From Microbacterium terrae (GTDB lineage: Bacteria; Actinomycetota; Actinomycetes; Actinomycetales; Microbacteriaceae): DNA of 64,000 nucleotides. How positions within the stretch are numbered: the stretch's first letter is position 1; each line of letters begins with the position of its first letter. Below, piece by piece: positions 45,457 through 53,390 of the stretch. The stretch is taken from assembly GCF_017831975.1 (NCBI RefSeq), contig NZ_JAFDSS010000001.1, forward strand, positions 558,001 to 622,000, in the 5' to 3' direction. Below the pieces are notes generated by a model. That model saw only the letters and a program-made list of their open reading frames with translations, did not search any database and was not told the origin of the DNA. A program made the translations under genes and the position numbers.

Positions 45457-46506
45457 TCAGGACACCAGGCTGGGCTGCGCGACCGCCAGTTCCTCGCGAA
45501 GGATGTTCGTCCCCGCGCTCAGTGCGCTCAGCTTCTCGAATGCGACGTCCCGGGGGAACGGCGCCATGCCGCAGTTGGTGCTGGGGATGAGCTTGTCGGC
45601 GTCGACGAACTCCAAGGCCTTCCGGAGGGTGTCGGCGACCTCCTCCGGGGTCTCGATCGTCTCGTCGGCCACGTCGATGGCGCCGAGCATGATCTTCTTG
45701 CCGCGGAGGATCTCGATGAGGTCCATCGGCACATGGGAGTGCTGGCACTCCAACGAGACGATGTCGATGCTCGACCGCTGCAGGAGGGGGAACGACTCCT
45801 CGTACTGCCGCCACTGCGAGCCGAGGGTCGCTTTCCAGTCGGTGTTCGCCTTGATCCCGTAGCCGTAGCAGATGTGCACGACGGTCTCGGCTCGCAGCCC
45901 TTCCGCGGCCCTCTCCAGCGCGGCGACTCCCCAGTCCTGCACCTCGTCGAAGAAGACGTTGAACGAGGGCTCGTCGAACTGGATGATGTCGACTCCCGCC
46001 GCCTCGAGCTCCTTCGCCTCCTGATTGAGGATGGTCGCGAACTCCAACGCCAGCTTCTCGCGGCTCTTGTAGTGCGCGTCGTACAGCGTGTCGACCATCG
46101 TCATGGGCCCCGGGAGAGCCCACTTGATCGGACGATCGGTGGACGCGCGGAGGAACTTCGCGTCGTCGACGAACACGGGCCTCTCCCGCGTCACCGACCC
46201 GATGACGGTCGGCACGCTCGCGTCGTACCGATCACGGATGCGCACTGTCTGGCGATTCTCGAAGTCGACCCCGCTGAGATGTTCGATGAAGGTCGTGACG
46301 AAGTGCTGGCGGGTCTGCTCGCCGTCGCTGACGATGTCGATGCCGCGTCTGCTCTGCTCCTGGACAGCGATGCGCAGGGCATCCTGCTTGCCCTCGACCA
46401 GCGCATCACCCTCCAGCTTCCAGGGCGACCACAGGACCTCGGGCTGGGCGAGCCACGACGGCTTCGGCAGACTGCCGACGATCGAGGTCGGCAGGAGCGT
46501 GTTCAT
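45457..46506 (-). CDS. mesD: core methionine synthase MesD (folate-independent)
   Basis: A 349-residue protein with the MetE C-terminal catalytic barrel but no folate-binding N-terminal half. Zinc ligands are visible in VHICYGYG (His-x-Cys, about residue 210), SLECQHSH (Glu, near 250) and PSTNCGMAPFP (Cys, near 310). N-terminal LLPTSIVGSLPKPSW matches the barrel start. MesD enzymes, found in aerobes, make methionine from homocysteine without methylfolate or B12 and need the DUF1852 partner and oxygen. DUF1852 is the adjacent gene here. The ATG at 46506 is chosen from homology. The methyl donor is unknown. Confidence 0.92.
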   Translation of the reverse strand: MNTLLPTSIVGSLPKPSWLAQPEVLWSPWKLEGDALVEGKQDALRIAVQEQSRRGIDIVSDGEQTRQHFVTTFIEHLSGVDFENRQTVRIRDRYDASVPTVIGSVTRERPVFVDDAKFLRASTDRPIKWALPGPMTMVDTLYDAHYKSREKLALEFATILNQEAKELEAAGVDIIQFDEPSFNVFFDEVQDWGVAALERAAEGLRAETVVHICYGYGIKANTDWKATLGSQWRQYEESFPLLQRSSIDIVSLECQHSHVPMDLIEILRGKKIMLGAIDVADETIETPEEVADTLRKALEFVDADKLIPSTNCGMAPFPRDVAFEKLSALSAGTNILREELAVAQPSLVS

Positions 46507-46526
46507 GATGGGCGATCCTCCACTGA

Positions 46527-47519
46527 TCATGCGACGGGAGCGAGGTAGTCGGCGGCCCACCGGGCGAGCGCGTCACCGTGAGGACTGATGAAGTGCTCCT
46601 CGGTGTACTTCCCCTGCGTGATCGCGAGCCGGCTGCGCTCGGCGCGGTCGTAGGCGATGTCGGTGAGCGAGTGGTTCTGCGCTTCCAGGCTCGGCCGGTA
46701 GACGGGTGCGGCGGCGGAGTTGGCGTTGTAGACCTCCGGCCGGTAGATCTTCTGGAACGTCTCCATCGTGCTGATCGTGCCGATCAGCTGGAGGTCGGCG
46801 TAGTCATTGAGCAGGTCGCCGCGGTGGTAGAACGCGAGCGGCGCCACGCCGCCGCGCGGCATGAAGTACCGCACCCTCATCCCCATCTTCGCGAAGTACT
46901 CATCGGTGAGGGAGTACTCCTCCTGCTGATACTCGACGCCGAGCACCGGGTGCTCGTTCGCGGTGCGGTGGTAGGTCTTGCTCGTCGACACGCTGATGCA
47001 GATGACGGGCGACTGAGTGAAGCGCTCCTGGTACGCGGGCGAGTCGAGGAAATGCTGGAACAGCTTGCCGTGGAGATCGCCGAAGTCCTCCGGGACGGTG
47101 GGCTTCGTCGAATCCGCGTTCACCGCCGGAAGGCGCACGCTGAAGTCGTAGTCGCGGACATACGACGAGAAGTTGTTCCCCACGATCCCGTGGCGGCGGA
47201 TGCCGGTCCACGTGTCGACGATCTGCACGTCGAGAACCTCGAGAAGCGGGAACTCCTGATCGGCACCCTCCGTGGTGAACTGGAGCGCAACCGAGACGAT
47301 CTCGAGTTCGAGGGTGTAGCGGTCGCCGTTCGGGTTGTCCCACTGGGCGAGGTCGTTGAAGCGACGGTCGATCATCGTCAGGGCGTTGCGGAGATTCTGC
47401 TGACGGTGCTCGCTTCGGGCCAGGTTCGCGAAGTTCGTCGTGATGCGCGAGTCCTCAGACGGCGTGTAGTCCTCGTCGAAGCGCGTGGTGGTGATGCTGA
47501 ACGTGAACGCGTCCGCCAT
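46527..47519 (-). CDS. mesX: DUF1852 protein MesX, required by MesD
   Basis: A 330-residue protein of DUF1852. MADAFTFSITTTRFDEDYTPSEDSRITTNFANLARSEHRQQNLR opens the family; LEVLDVQIVDTWTGIRRHG, YHRTANEHPVLGVEYQQEEYSLTDEYFAKMGMRVRYFMPRGGVAPLAFYHRGD and a C-terminal EEHFISPHGDAL follow. There is no signal or membrane segment. MesX is needed for MesD function and oxygen use; its chemistry is unknown. It is first in the minus-strand operon, and the stop lies 20 bases before the mesD start. The ATG 47519 is chosen because the upstream 36 residues look non-coding. Confidence 0.92.
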   Translation of the reverse strand: MADAFTFSITTTRFDEDYTPSEDSRITTNFANLARSEHRQQNLRNALTMIDRRFNDLAQWDNPNGDRYTLELEIVSVALQFTTEGADQEFPLLEVLDVQIVDTWTGIRRHGIVGNNFSSYVRDYDFSVRLPAVNADSTKPTVPEDFGDLHGKLFQHFLDSPAYQERFTQSPVICISVSTSKTYHRTANEHPVLGVEYQQEEYSLTDEYFAKMGMRVRYFMPRGGVAPLAFYHRGDLLNDYADLQLIGTISTMETFQKIYRPEVYNANSAAAPVYRPSLEAQNHSLTDIAYDRAERSRLAITQGKYTEEHFISPHGDALARWAADYLAPVA

Positions 47520-47644
47520 GAGTGGCCAATCCGGGTAGGTGTCGATGGCCGGGCTCGGCCGTCGGAAGTGATGCATCCATCGTGCAGATCTCCGCCGGAT
47601 ATCGGGTAACTCGAGATCTCTATGCATTCATATAGGGTGTGCCT

Positions 47645-48586
47645 ATGTCTCGGGTACCGAGCGGCGTGACGCTGCAGCAGCTGCACTACTTCGTCGAAGT
47701 CGCGGCGGAGGGTTCGATCTCTGCCGCTGCCGACCTGCTGTACGTCGCACAGCCGACGGTGTCCGCTGCGATGAAAGACCTCGAGGCCCGGGTCGGCCGC
47801 GCGCTCCTCGTCCGCTCCGCCCGTGGGGTCAGCCTCACCGCCGACGGCGCGGAGTTCCTCGGGTACGCGAGACAGGTCGTCGAGCAGGTGGCGCTGCTCG
47901 AGCAGCGCTACCTCGGCCGGCCGCCGTCGCGACGCCTGCTCGGGGTGTCGGCGCAGCACTACTCGTTCGTGGTGGACGCGTTCGTCCGGATGGTCCGCGC
48001 CACCGGGGCGGCCGAATACGAGTTCTCGCTGCGTGAGACGCGCACCTGGGACATCATCGAGGACGTGCGGACCCTGCGCAGCGAGTTGGGCATCCTCTAC
48101 CGGAACGACTTCAACCGGAAGGTCATCGACAAGCTGCTCCGGGACTCCGGGCTCGCATTCCACCCGCTGTTCCTCGCCGAGCCGCACATCTTCATCTCCC
48201 GGACCAACCCCCTCGCCGCGCAGGACCGTGCGACTCTTGCCGATCTCGCGGACCTTCCGCGGCTCACCTTCGACCAGGGGGCGAACAACTCGTTCTACTT
48301 CGCCGAGGAGATCCTCTCCACCCTCTCGAGCAAGCAGGAGATCCGGGTCTCCGACCGCGCGACGATCTTCAACCTCATGATCGGACTCGACGGCTACACG
48401 ATCTCGACGGGCATCATCAGCGACCAGCTCGACCCGGAGATCGTCGCCATCCCGCTCGACGTCGACGAACGCATCGAGATCGGCTGGATCGGCCACGCCT
48501 CGATTCCGCTCACCGAGCAGGCGCAGCGTTACCTCGATGAGGTGCGGGCCGTCGTCGCAGGCTTCGGCGTGGCGCTTCTCGGCTAG
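47645..48586 (+). CDS. LysR family regulator divergent from mesX
   Basis: A 313-residue LysR. The HTH is LHYFVEVAAEGSISAAADLLYVAQPTVSAAMKDLEARVGRALLVR, with a type 2 periplasmic-binding-like effector domain after it. ATG 47645 is taken as start; a GTG six bases upstream is possible. It is divergent from mesX across 125 bases, so it probably controls the methionine synthase operon, perhaps with homocysteine or methionine as effector, as MetR does. The intergenic region has CTAT-N8-ATAG near its right end. Confidence 0.92.
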   Translation: MSRVPSGVTLQQLHYFVEVAAEGSISAAADLLYVAQPTVSAAMKDLEARVGRALLVRSARGVSLTADGAEFLGYARQVVEQVALLEQRYLGRPPSRRLLGVSAQHYSFVVDAFVRMVRATGAAEYEFSLRETRTWDIIEDVRTLRSELGILYRNDFNRKVIDKLLRDSGLAFHPLFLAEPHIFISRTNPLAAQDRATLADLADLPRLTFDQGANNSFYFAEEILSTLSSKQEIRVSDRATIFNLMIGLDGYTISTGIISDQLDPEIVAIPLDVDERIEIGWIGHASIPLTEQAQRYLDEVRAVVAGFGVALLG

Positions 48587-48671
48587 CAGCGCTTGCGGTG
48601 TCACCGACTGTGCGCGCGGTCTGAGACGGCTCGTGATCCCGCGAGATGCTCCGGCAGCCCTTCCGTTACAA

Positions 48672-48689
48672 TATGACTCAGGAGTCATA
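48672..48689. promoter_or_regulatory. operator palindrome of the XRE regulator
   Basis: TATGACTC-AG-GAGTCATA is a perfect 8-bp inverted repeat. It overlaps a TACAAT -10-like hexamer (48667-48672) just upstream of the XRE start, the usual arrangement for antitoxin autorepression. Confidence 0.75.
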
Positions 48690-48703
48690 ACCGGGAGATG
48701 ATG

Positions 48704-49279
48704 ATGACGGATGCTGCGACCCTGGTGCGCGCGGCTCGAAAGAGCCGTGGCCTGACACAGCAGCGCCTCGCCGAGCGTACGCGCATCGATCAGGCGCGCG
48801 TGTCGCGTTCCGAGCGCGGCCGTGACGCCGAGTTCAGCACAGTCGCGCGCCTCCTCGCCGGGGCGGGTCACCGGCTGTACTCGGCACCGACCCAACGCGA
48901 CGACGCCGCGACGACCGCCGCCGAGACCCGGGCGCATCTCCGCGCGGGCGACAAGGAGCGTGCCCTGCGGGCTCTCCTGCAGTTGAATGACAACCTCGTC
49001 GCCGAGCACGGACTCGTCCGCGGGGTCCTGGGGCTGGCCGAGCCGGAGCTCACACGCGACAGGGTATGGGATGCCGCGATCGCCGGTCTCGTCGCGTGGC
49101 GACTGGGGGAGGAGGGACTTCCCGCTCCCGAATGGGTGAATCACCCTGGGCGGTTCCTCGACGAGCCCCGCGGTCTCGACGTCGATCCCGCCGACCCGGT
49201 GCCGCCCCTGTCGGAGGTGCCCGACGCGTTCGCCGAGCGCGGGGTGCTTGTCTGGCGTGACACATTCGCGAGCGTCTGA
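48704..49279 (+). CDS. XRE family HTH protein (antitoxin-like)
   Basis: A 191-residue protein. LVRAARKSRGLTQQRLAERTRIDQARVSRSERGRDAEFSTVARLLAGAGHRL is a Cro/C1 HTH; the C-terminal 100 residues are unfamiliar. Of three adjacent ATGs the third, at 48704, has the right spacing from GGGAG. It sits two bases before a nucleotidyltransferase gene that is now broken, so the two form a toxin-antitoxin-like pair. A palindrome in the promoter suggests autorepression. Confidence 0.85.
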   Translation: MTDAATLVRAARKSRGLTQQRLAERTRIDQARVSRSERGRDAEFSTVARLLAGAGHRLYSAPTQRDDAATTAAETRAHLRAGDKERALRALLQLNDNLVAEHGLVRGVLGLAEPELTRDRVWDAAIAGLVAWRLGEEGLPAPEWVNHPGRFLDEPRGLDVDPADPVPPLSEVPDAFAERGVLVWRDTFASV

Positions 49280-49281
49280 GC

Positions 49282-49702
49282 ATGGCGACGGTCCTTGACC
49301 GCGACAGCATCATCGACGGTCTCCGCGACCTCATCGCCGAACTGCGAGATGCCGGCGAAGTCGCTGGCATCCGTCTCGTCGGAGGCGCCGCCCTCGCGCT
49401 GCGCTACTTCGACCGCGCGACGACGCAGGAACTCGACCACGACGGCATCGCCATCGACGTCGCCGCGAAGGACGCGATGCTCGCCATGAAGCTTCGCGCC
49501 AATCGAGCCGGGACGCGACACGAACGACATCCGCCAGCTGCTCCGCCTCTGCGAGGTCACCACACTCGAGGACGCTGAGGAACTGTACGAGGACTTCTAT
49601 CCCGGCGACGTGCTCACCGACCGAGCGGTCGGCATGGTCACGAGGATCCTCGAACTCGGTCTGCCGGACGACGTGCCGTCGCCGGGTCCTATCGATCTCT
49701 GA
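49282..49702 (+). pseudogene. frameshifted nucleotidyltransferase (AbiEii/DUF6036-like toxin)
   Basis: The first frame gives GIRLVGGAALALRYFDRATTQ, the nucleotidyltransferase motif, then runs into LAMKLRANRAG. An extra A near 49511 shifts the frame; the other frame continues coherently with RDTNDIRQLLRLCEVTTLEDAEELYEDFYPG to a stop at 49702. The region between the strand motif (residue 52) and LAMKL looks shorter than in family members, hinting at an internal deletion too. Only a 98-residue product remains in the starting frame. The gene is probably inactive, leaving the upstream XRE as an orphan. Confidence 0.8.
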
Positions 49703-49895
49703 TTGAGCGATCGGACAGGAGCGTTTGTCGCCCGCGGCCCGCGCAACGTTCACTTCAACGGGCGAGGTATCTGCGACAGACGTGTGGGTGCGGGTGCGGG
49801 CGCACCAACCACTCCACGACGCTCGTCCCGGTGCGTGACCGGCCGGCGTTCGCTCAAGGACCGGGCTGCGGGCGACCGTAGACCCGCCCGTATTT

Positions 49896-49906
49896 TCGTA
49901 TTACGA
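49896..49906. promoter_or_regulatory. inverted repeat upstream of the RHH antitoxin
   Basis: TCGTA-T-TACGA is an 11-bp inverted repeat seven bases before the start; CGTATT also occurs just upstream. It is AT-rich compared with its surroundings and would suit autorepression by the RHH protein. The rest of the 211-base gap after the pseudogene shows nothing clear. Confidence 0.45.
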
Positions 49907-49913
49907 TGCCGAC

Positions 49914-50177
49914 ATGGGTGGTGAAGAGACGATCGACGGCGTTCCGGTGACGGAGGAACAGATCGCGGCGTGGGCGGCCGAGGCTGAGGCCGGCTACGAC
50001 GTCGAGGTTCTCAAGCGACGCGGACGCGGGCGGCCCGGGCGCGGTGCTGAGCCGGCGCAGGTCGTTGCGCTCCGCCTGACGGCTGATGAGGTCGCGGCTC
50101 TCGACGCTCGCGCCGAGCGTGAGCACAAGACGCGCTCGGAACTCATCCGCGAAGCAATCGCCGCATACGCCGCGTGA
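49914..50177 (+). CDS. ribbon-helix-helix antitoxin
   Basis: An 87-residue CopG-type protein. The N-terminal helical part (VTEEQIAAWAAEAEAGYDVEVL) is followed by a basic linker KRRGRGRPGRG, then the RHH fold AQVVALRLTADEVAALDARAEREHKTRSELIREAIAAYA. It is the likely antitoxin of the downstream gene, which overlaps by four bases. Antitoxin first is the common order for RHH pairs. Confidence 0.85.
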   Translation: MGGEETIDGVPVTEEQIAAWAAEAEAGYDVEVLKRRGRGRPGRGAEPAQVVALRLTADEVAALDARAEREHKTRSELIREAIAAYAA

Positions 50178-50413
50178 AGGTCCACGATTCTGCGCTCAAG
50201 CACGGCGTCGCGCCGGAGGACATCATCCAGGCTGCGTCGTGGCCGCTGTGGATCGACGACCTCGACGAGGACTCGCCGGCTCGCCAACTACGGCTCGGCT
50301 TCGACTCGCAAGGACGACTGCTCGAACTCGTCGTGCTCGTCTTCGACAGCGGCAACGAACTCGTGATCCACGCCATGAAGGCCCGACCCCAGATGCTGGA
50401 CCTCCTCCCGTAG
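50174..50413 (+). CDS. BrnT-like toxin
   Basis: A 79-residue protein starting at GTG 50174, which overlaps the antitoxin stop by four bases. HGVAPEDIIQAASWPLWI, QLRLGFDSQGRLLELVVLVFDSGNELVIHAMKAR resembles the BrnT fold (RNase toxin of the RelE class). Catalytic residues cannot be assigned with certainty. Order and length fit a type II toxin-antitoxin module. Confidence 0.7.
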   Translation: MKVHDSALKHGVAPEDIIQAASWPLWIDDLDEDSPARQLRLGFDSQGRLLELVVLVFDSGNELVIHAMKARPQMLDLLP

Positions 50414-50467
50414 ACGCCAACGAGTCACACCCGACACCTGCAAAATCCACGCCCGGTGGAGGACCGG

Positions 50468-50815
50468 TCAGCGCGCGGTGACGAAGGTCCCCTGGTGGAA
50501 GAGCATCTGGGTTTTGCCGGAAGCCCACGTCCAGATCGACGAGTGTCGGCTGACTCGATCCGACGTGCGGATCACGAAGGTGATCAGAGCAACACCAGGA
50601 GCCAGCTCGAAAATGTCCCATCCGTCCGTGATCACCGCATCGCGGATGCCCTCGTTGGCGAGCGACTCGATGATCTCGTCGCGGGACCACCGCCTCCCTG
50701 ACCGGCCGATCTCGATGAAGTCTGGATGAAGCAGTTCGCTCAGTCGTTCCGGATTCCGCCGCGCGGCCGCCGTGAGCAGCTCTTCCTCGAGCGCTCGGAT
50801 CTCTGCCAGGTCCAC
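50468..50815 (-). CDS. DUF4440/NTF2-like protein
   Basis: A 115-residue NTF2-like protein. IRALEEELLTAAARRNPERLSELLHPDFIEIGRSGRRWSRDEIIESL, then a sheet ending SSIWTWASGKTQMLFHQGTFVTAR, fits DUF4440, a small cone-shaped fold often with unknown ligands. The start is GTG 50815; a longer frame upstream does not look like protein. Confidence 0.85.
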   Translation of the reverse strand: MDLAEIRALEEELLTAAARRNPERLSELLHPDFIEIGRSGRRWSRDEIIESLANEGIRDAVITDGWDIFELAPGVALITFVIRTSDRVSRHSSIWTWASGKTQMLFHQGTFVTAR

Positions 50816-50912
50816 ACTCCAAGACTCGCATGCTCGCCAGCTGTCTCGCTCACGGACCGGCCAACGCACGCTCGCGACCTTGATCCGCCCCGGGCCCGGT
50901 GTTGAGAATGTC

Positions 50913-50953
50913 CCGATGATCGGCGCGTTCGAGCTGCACGCGCCGATCATCGG
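50913..50953 (-). terminator. hairpin after the 59-residue small gene
   Basis: A perfect 15-bp inverted repeat (50913-50927 with 50939-50953, arm CCGATGATCGGCGCG) with an 11-base loop lies six bases past the stop of the minus-strand small gene. Confidence 0.75.
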
Positions 50954-50959
50954 CGGTGC

Positions 50960-51139
50960 TCAGTCGACCCGGCCGCGGATCCAGTTCTGGCAGCACCAGA
51001 TGATGTTGTAGAGGTTCCACGGAGCGACGTCGTAGGTATCCCACGTCTGACCGACGTGGGCGGTCCACTCCGGAATCCGGCCACAGCAGGTGCGATGGCC
51101 GAGCAGGGCGAAGAGGGAACGGCAGAGCAAGCGGTCCAT
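50960..51139 (-). CDS. small Trp/Cys-rich hypothetical protein (59 aa)
   Basis: Too short for most gene callers, but the signals are good. ATG 51139 has a CGGAAGG ribosome site eight bases upstream. The 59-residue product includes CRSLFALLGHRTCCGRIP and ends with LYNIIWCCQNWIRGRVD. It has five tryptophans and two CC pairs. A strong hairpin lies six bases after the stop. Unknown function; the Cys pairs could bind metal. No homologue recognised. Confidence 0.5.
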   Translation of the reverse strand: MDRLLCRSLFALLGHRTCCGRIPEWTAHVGQTWDTYDVAPWNLYNIIWCCQNWIRGRVD

Positions 51140-51263
51140 GTGAATGGCCTTCCGTAAGCGCGGCCCCTGGGTGGGGCTAGCGTTGCCGGTTGCTCATGGG
51201 TTCAGCATAGAGCGCGATCTGGAGCGCCCGGAGAACGACCGAGCTCCGTGCGCCTTGAGAGGA

Positions 51264-51566
51264 TCAATCGCGCAGTGGCGAGCCTGCCACCTCGAACTGA
51301 AAACCGCCGAACACGCCGGATAGGAGTGGGCGCGCTTCCGCGATGGATGCAGCGACTTCCGGCAGAGCGAGCGACGCCTGGTGGGCGGCGGAATCCTTCC
51401 AGAGCTCGATGACGAACACCGTGTCGGGTTCGGCATCGTTCGTGCCCACCTCGTACGCGATGCACCCAACTTCCGACAGACTGCTGCTTCGCCGCGTCAG
51501 ATGAGCGACGAGCTCGTCGCGTTTGCCGGGGACCGCGCCCAGTGTGCCCGCGTTCGCAAAGACCAT
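51264..51566 (-). CDS. antibiotic biosynthesis monooxygenase-domain protein (YgiN-like)
   Basis: A 100-residue ABM-domain protein. GTLGAVPGKRDELVAHL, GCIAYEVGTNDAEPDTVFVIELWKDSAAHQAS and ASIAEARPLL give the dimeric ferredoxin-like fold. It may be a quinol or small-phenol monooxygenase. The sequence shows no partner. Confidence 0.87.
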   Translation of the reverse strand: MVFANAGTLGAVPGKRDELVAHLTRRSSSLSEVGCIAYEVGTNDAEPDTVFVIELWKDSAAHQASLALPEVAASIAEARPLLSGVFGGFQFEVAGSPLRD

Positions 51567-51630
51567 GGCGTCAACCTACAGGTGGCGCCCGACAGGCCAC
51601 CGGGTTGCGGGCGGAAGCCGTTCGCTTGGA

Positions 51631-52365
51631 TCACCACTTGGTCAAGGTTTCGCTCCCGGAGGATTCGTCGGAGAATCCATCCGGGGCCGCGATTGTCCAC
51701 CCATCCGATCGCAGTATCTCTGCTGCTTCGGCAGGTAGATCCCGCACCACCGCGCGGAACTGCATCCGTCGCCAGAGCTCGCGCCCTTCATAGATGTGCT
51801 CCTCCCACCCGCTCACGTGGTCCACGCCACATTGGCGAATGAGGAACTCGACAACATCCTCGACCGATGGACGGAAGCGCTCGCCCCCGACCGGGAAGTG
51901 CAGTTCAGCGAGCGAGTGGGGCTGAGCGGCCTTCGGAAGGTTGTTGGCCATCTGTGCTCGCGCGAGTAGATGCGAGAAGGCACCCCTCTCGCCGTGAAAC
52001 TGCCAGTGAGAGATCGGCACTGACCTCATGTCGGATCGGTATTCCAGCCGAGCAAGCGGTGTCTTCTCCCAGCGTGAGGAGACGACCACCCGGGAGTCGA
52101 CTGTTTTCAGGAACCGTCCTGTCCTATCGAGTCGCATGAGCATGCTCAGCGACCAGGACGCGACTTCTTCTCCCGCGACGTACAACGGAAGCGGATCGGG
52201 CCTTGGCAGGTTCCCAGGGGAGTAGCCAAGGGTCGACATCACCTGGACTCGGTCGTCCATCTTGACCGCAACGACTGTCGGATCCCCAGGCAGCGTCGCG
52301 CAAAGCATCGCAGTCAGACGCCCCGCCAATTCCTCGGCCTGTCCGACTATCGGGTCGTGCGTCAC
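51631..52365 (-). CDS. unknown protein, second gene of a coupled two-gene cassette
   Basis: A 244-residue protein starting at GTG 52365. VAVKMDDRVQVMSTLGY, LPLYVAGEEVASWSLSMLMRLDRTGRFLK and SVDEHIYEGRELWRRMQFRAVVRD-like segments are visible, with an acidic C-terminal tail. No membrane segment, signal or known motif is recognised. The start overlaps the stop of the upstream gene by three to four bases (GTGA), so they are translated together. Confidence 0.7.
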   Translation of the reverse strand: MTHDPIVGQAEELAGRLTAMLCATLPGDPTVVAVKMDDRVQVMSTLGYSPGNLPRPDPLPLYVAGEEVASWSLSMLMRLDRTGRFLKTVDSRVVVSSRWEKTPLARLEYRSDMRSVPISHWQFHGERGAFSHLLARAQMANNLPKAAQPHSLAELHFPVGGERFRPSVEDVVEFLIRQCGVDHVSGWEEHIYEGRELWRRMQFRAVVRDLPAEAAEILRSDGWTIAAPDGFSDESSGSETLTKW

Positions 52366-52553
52366 GCTTCGAGGCCGAGCAGGAACGCGTATCCTCGCAG
52401 CTCGTCGACGTGCGACCACTCGACATCCACTAGTTCGCCCCGGCGCTCCCGCGCGGCGAACTCGCCATAGCTCTCCAGGTCGAGCTGATGCAGAAGATCA
52501 GCCAGACGTTGCTGTACCTCTGCCCGGTTGACTTCGATCACCGTTCCCGACAT
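52362..52553 (-). CDS. small unknown protein, first gene of the coupled cassette
   Basis: A 63-residue protein (MSGTVIEVNRAEVQQRLADLLHQLDLESYGEFAARERRGELVDVEW), mostly helical with a Leu-rich heptad and an acidic bias. It precedes the 244-residue gene and overlaps its start. Small and acidic, it would fit an antitoxin or immunity role, but nothing proves it. Composition is less GC-rich than core genes. Confidence 0.6.
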   Translation of the reverse strand: MSGTVIEVNRAEVQQRLADLLHQLDLESYGEFAARERRGELVDVEWSHVDELRGYAFLLGLEA

Positions 52554-52769
52554 GCGAGTCACCCCATCCGCTTCGGCTTACTCCATACGTACCGCAATCA
52601 CACACTAGGTCGGACTACCGACACGGATCACGACGCAGGGGATGTTCCCCGATCATTCGCTCAGCACAGCCACTGCACAATGGGGTGCGAGGAAGGACCG
52701 GCATCCGCACGCTTGAAGTTCCCCCGCTGGAGGGAGGTGGCAACGGGGCGTATCTTCTAGCCTGGCTGG

Positions 52770-52886
52770 ATGGACATCGCCTCAATGCTGATGGGCGCAT
52801 CCATCGCGTCAATCGTGTGGATCGCATTCGTGCCATGGGCAAAGCTCAAACGCCTCAAGGAGATCGAGAGGCGCGAGACCGAGTAG
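52770..52886 (+). CDS. 38-residue single-helix membrane peptide
   Basis: MDIASMLMGASIASIVWIAF then VPWAKLKRLKEIERRETE: one transmembrane segment followed by a basic/acidic tail. Below usual length cut-offs. A TATCTT -10-like hexamer lies 14 bases upstream, and there is no clear ribosome site. It occupies an otherwise empty 384-base gap. Tentative. Confidence 0.35.
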   Translation: MDIASMLMGASIASIVWIAFVPWAKLKRLKEIERRETE

Positions 52887-52937
52887 GCGCCGTTTGTTCA
52901 GCGACCGGTTGTGCCACGATCACGCTAGCTTCGATCC

Positions 52938-53390
52938 GTGCCCGCTTCCGACTACATCAAGGGACTCCGCTCACATATCGGGACCGAGTTCCTGCTCCTG
53001 CCCGGTGTCACTGCCGTCATCGCAGACGCGGACCGATTCCTGCTCGCACGGCAACGCGACTCACGCCGCTGGAGCCTCATCGGTGGAGGCATCGAACCTG
53101 GAGAGCAGCCGGAGACCGCAGTGCGGCGGGAGGTCCGTGAAGAGCTGGGGGTCGAAGCGATAACGCACGGCATCGTCGGCGTGTACGGCGGCGCGGCGTT
53201 GGAGACGGTCTACCCGAACGGGGATCGCGTCGGCTATGTCACGGTCGCCTACCGCTGCTCATTGTTCGCGGCCGACCTGACCCTGGATAGCAGCGAGCTT
53301 CTGGAAGTGCGCTGGGTCACCACCAACGAGATCCGCACGATGGACCGGCACGGTTGGATCGACGAGGTGATTGCGGACGCGACGCGGTGA
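52938..53390 (+). CDS. NUDIX hydrolase (MutT-like)
   Basis: A 150-residue NUDIX protein. The box is intact: GGGIEPGEQPETAVRREVREELGVEA-like (GX5EX7REUXEEXGU), with VTAVIADADRFLLARQRDSRRWSLI upstream. It starts at GTG 52938. The substrate is unknown. It is the last confident gene before the repeat-rich tail by the tRNA. Confidence 0.9.
   Translation: MPASDYIKGLRSHIGTEFLLLPGVTAVIADADRFLLARQRDSRRWSLIGGGIEPGEQPETAVRREVREELGVEAITHGIVGVYGGAALETVYPNGDRVGYVTVAYRCSLFAADLTLDSSELLEVRWVTTNEIRTMDRHGWIDEVIADATR

Noticed and set aside
47520-47644. A SAM or cobalamin riboswitch before mesX.
   Set aside because: The 125-base gap is too short and lacks recognisable riboswitch cores; LysR control is more likely.
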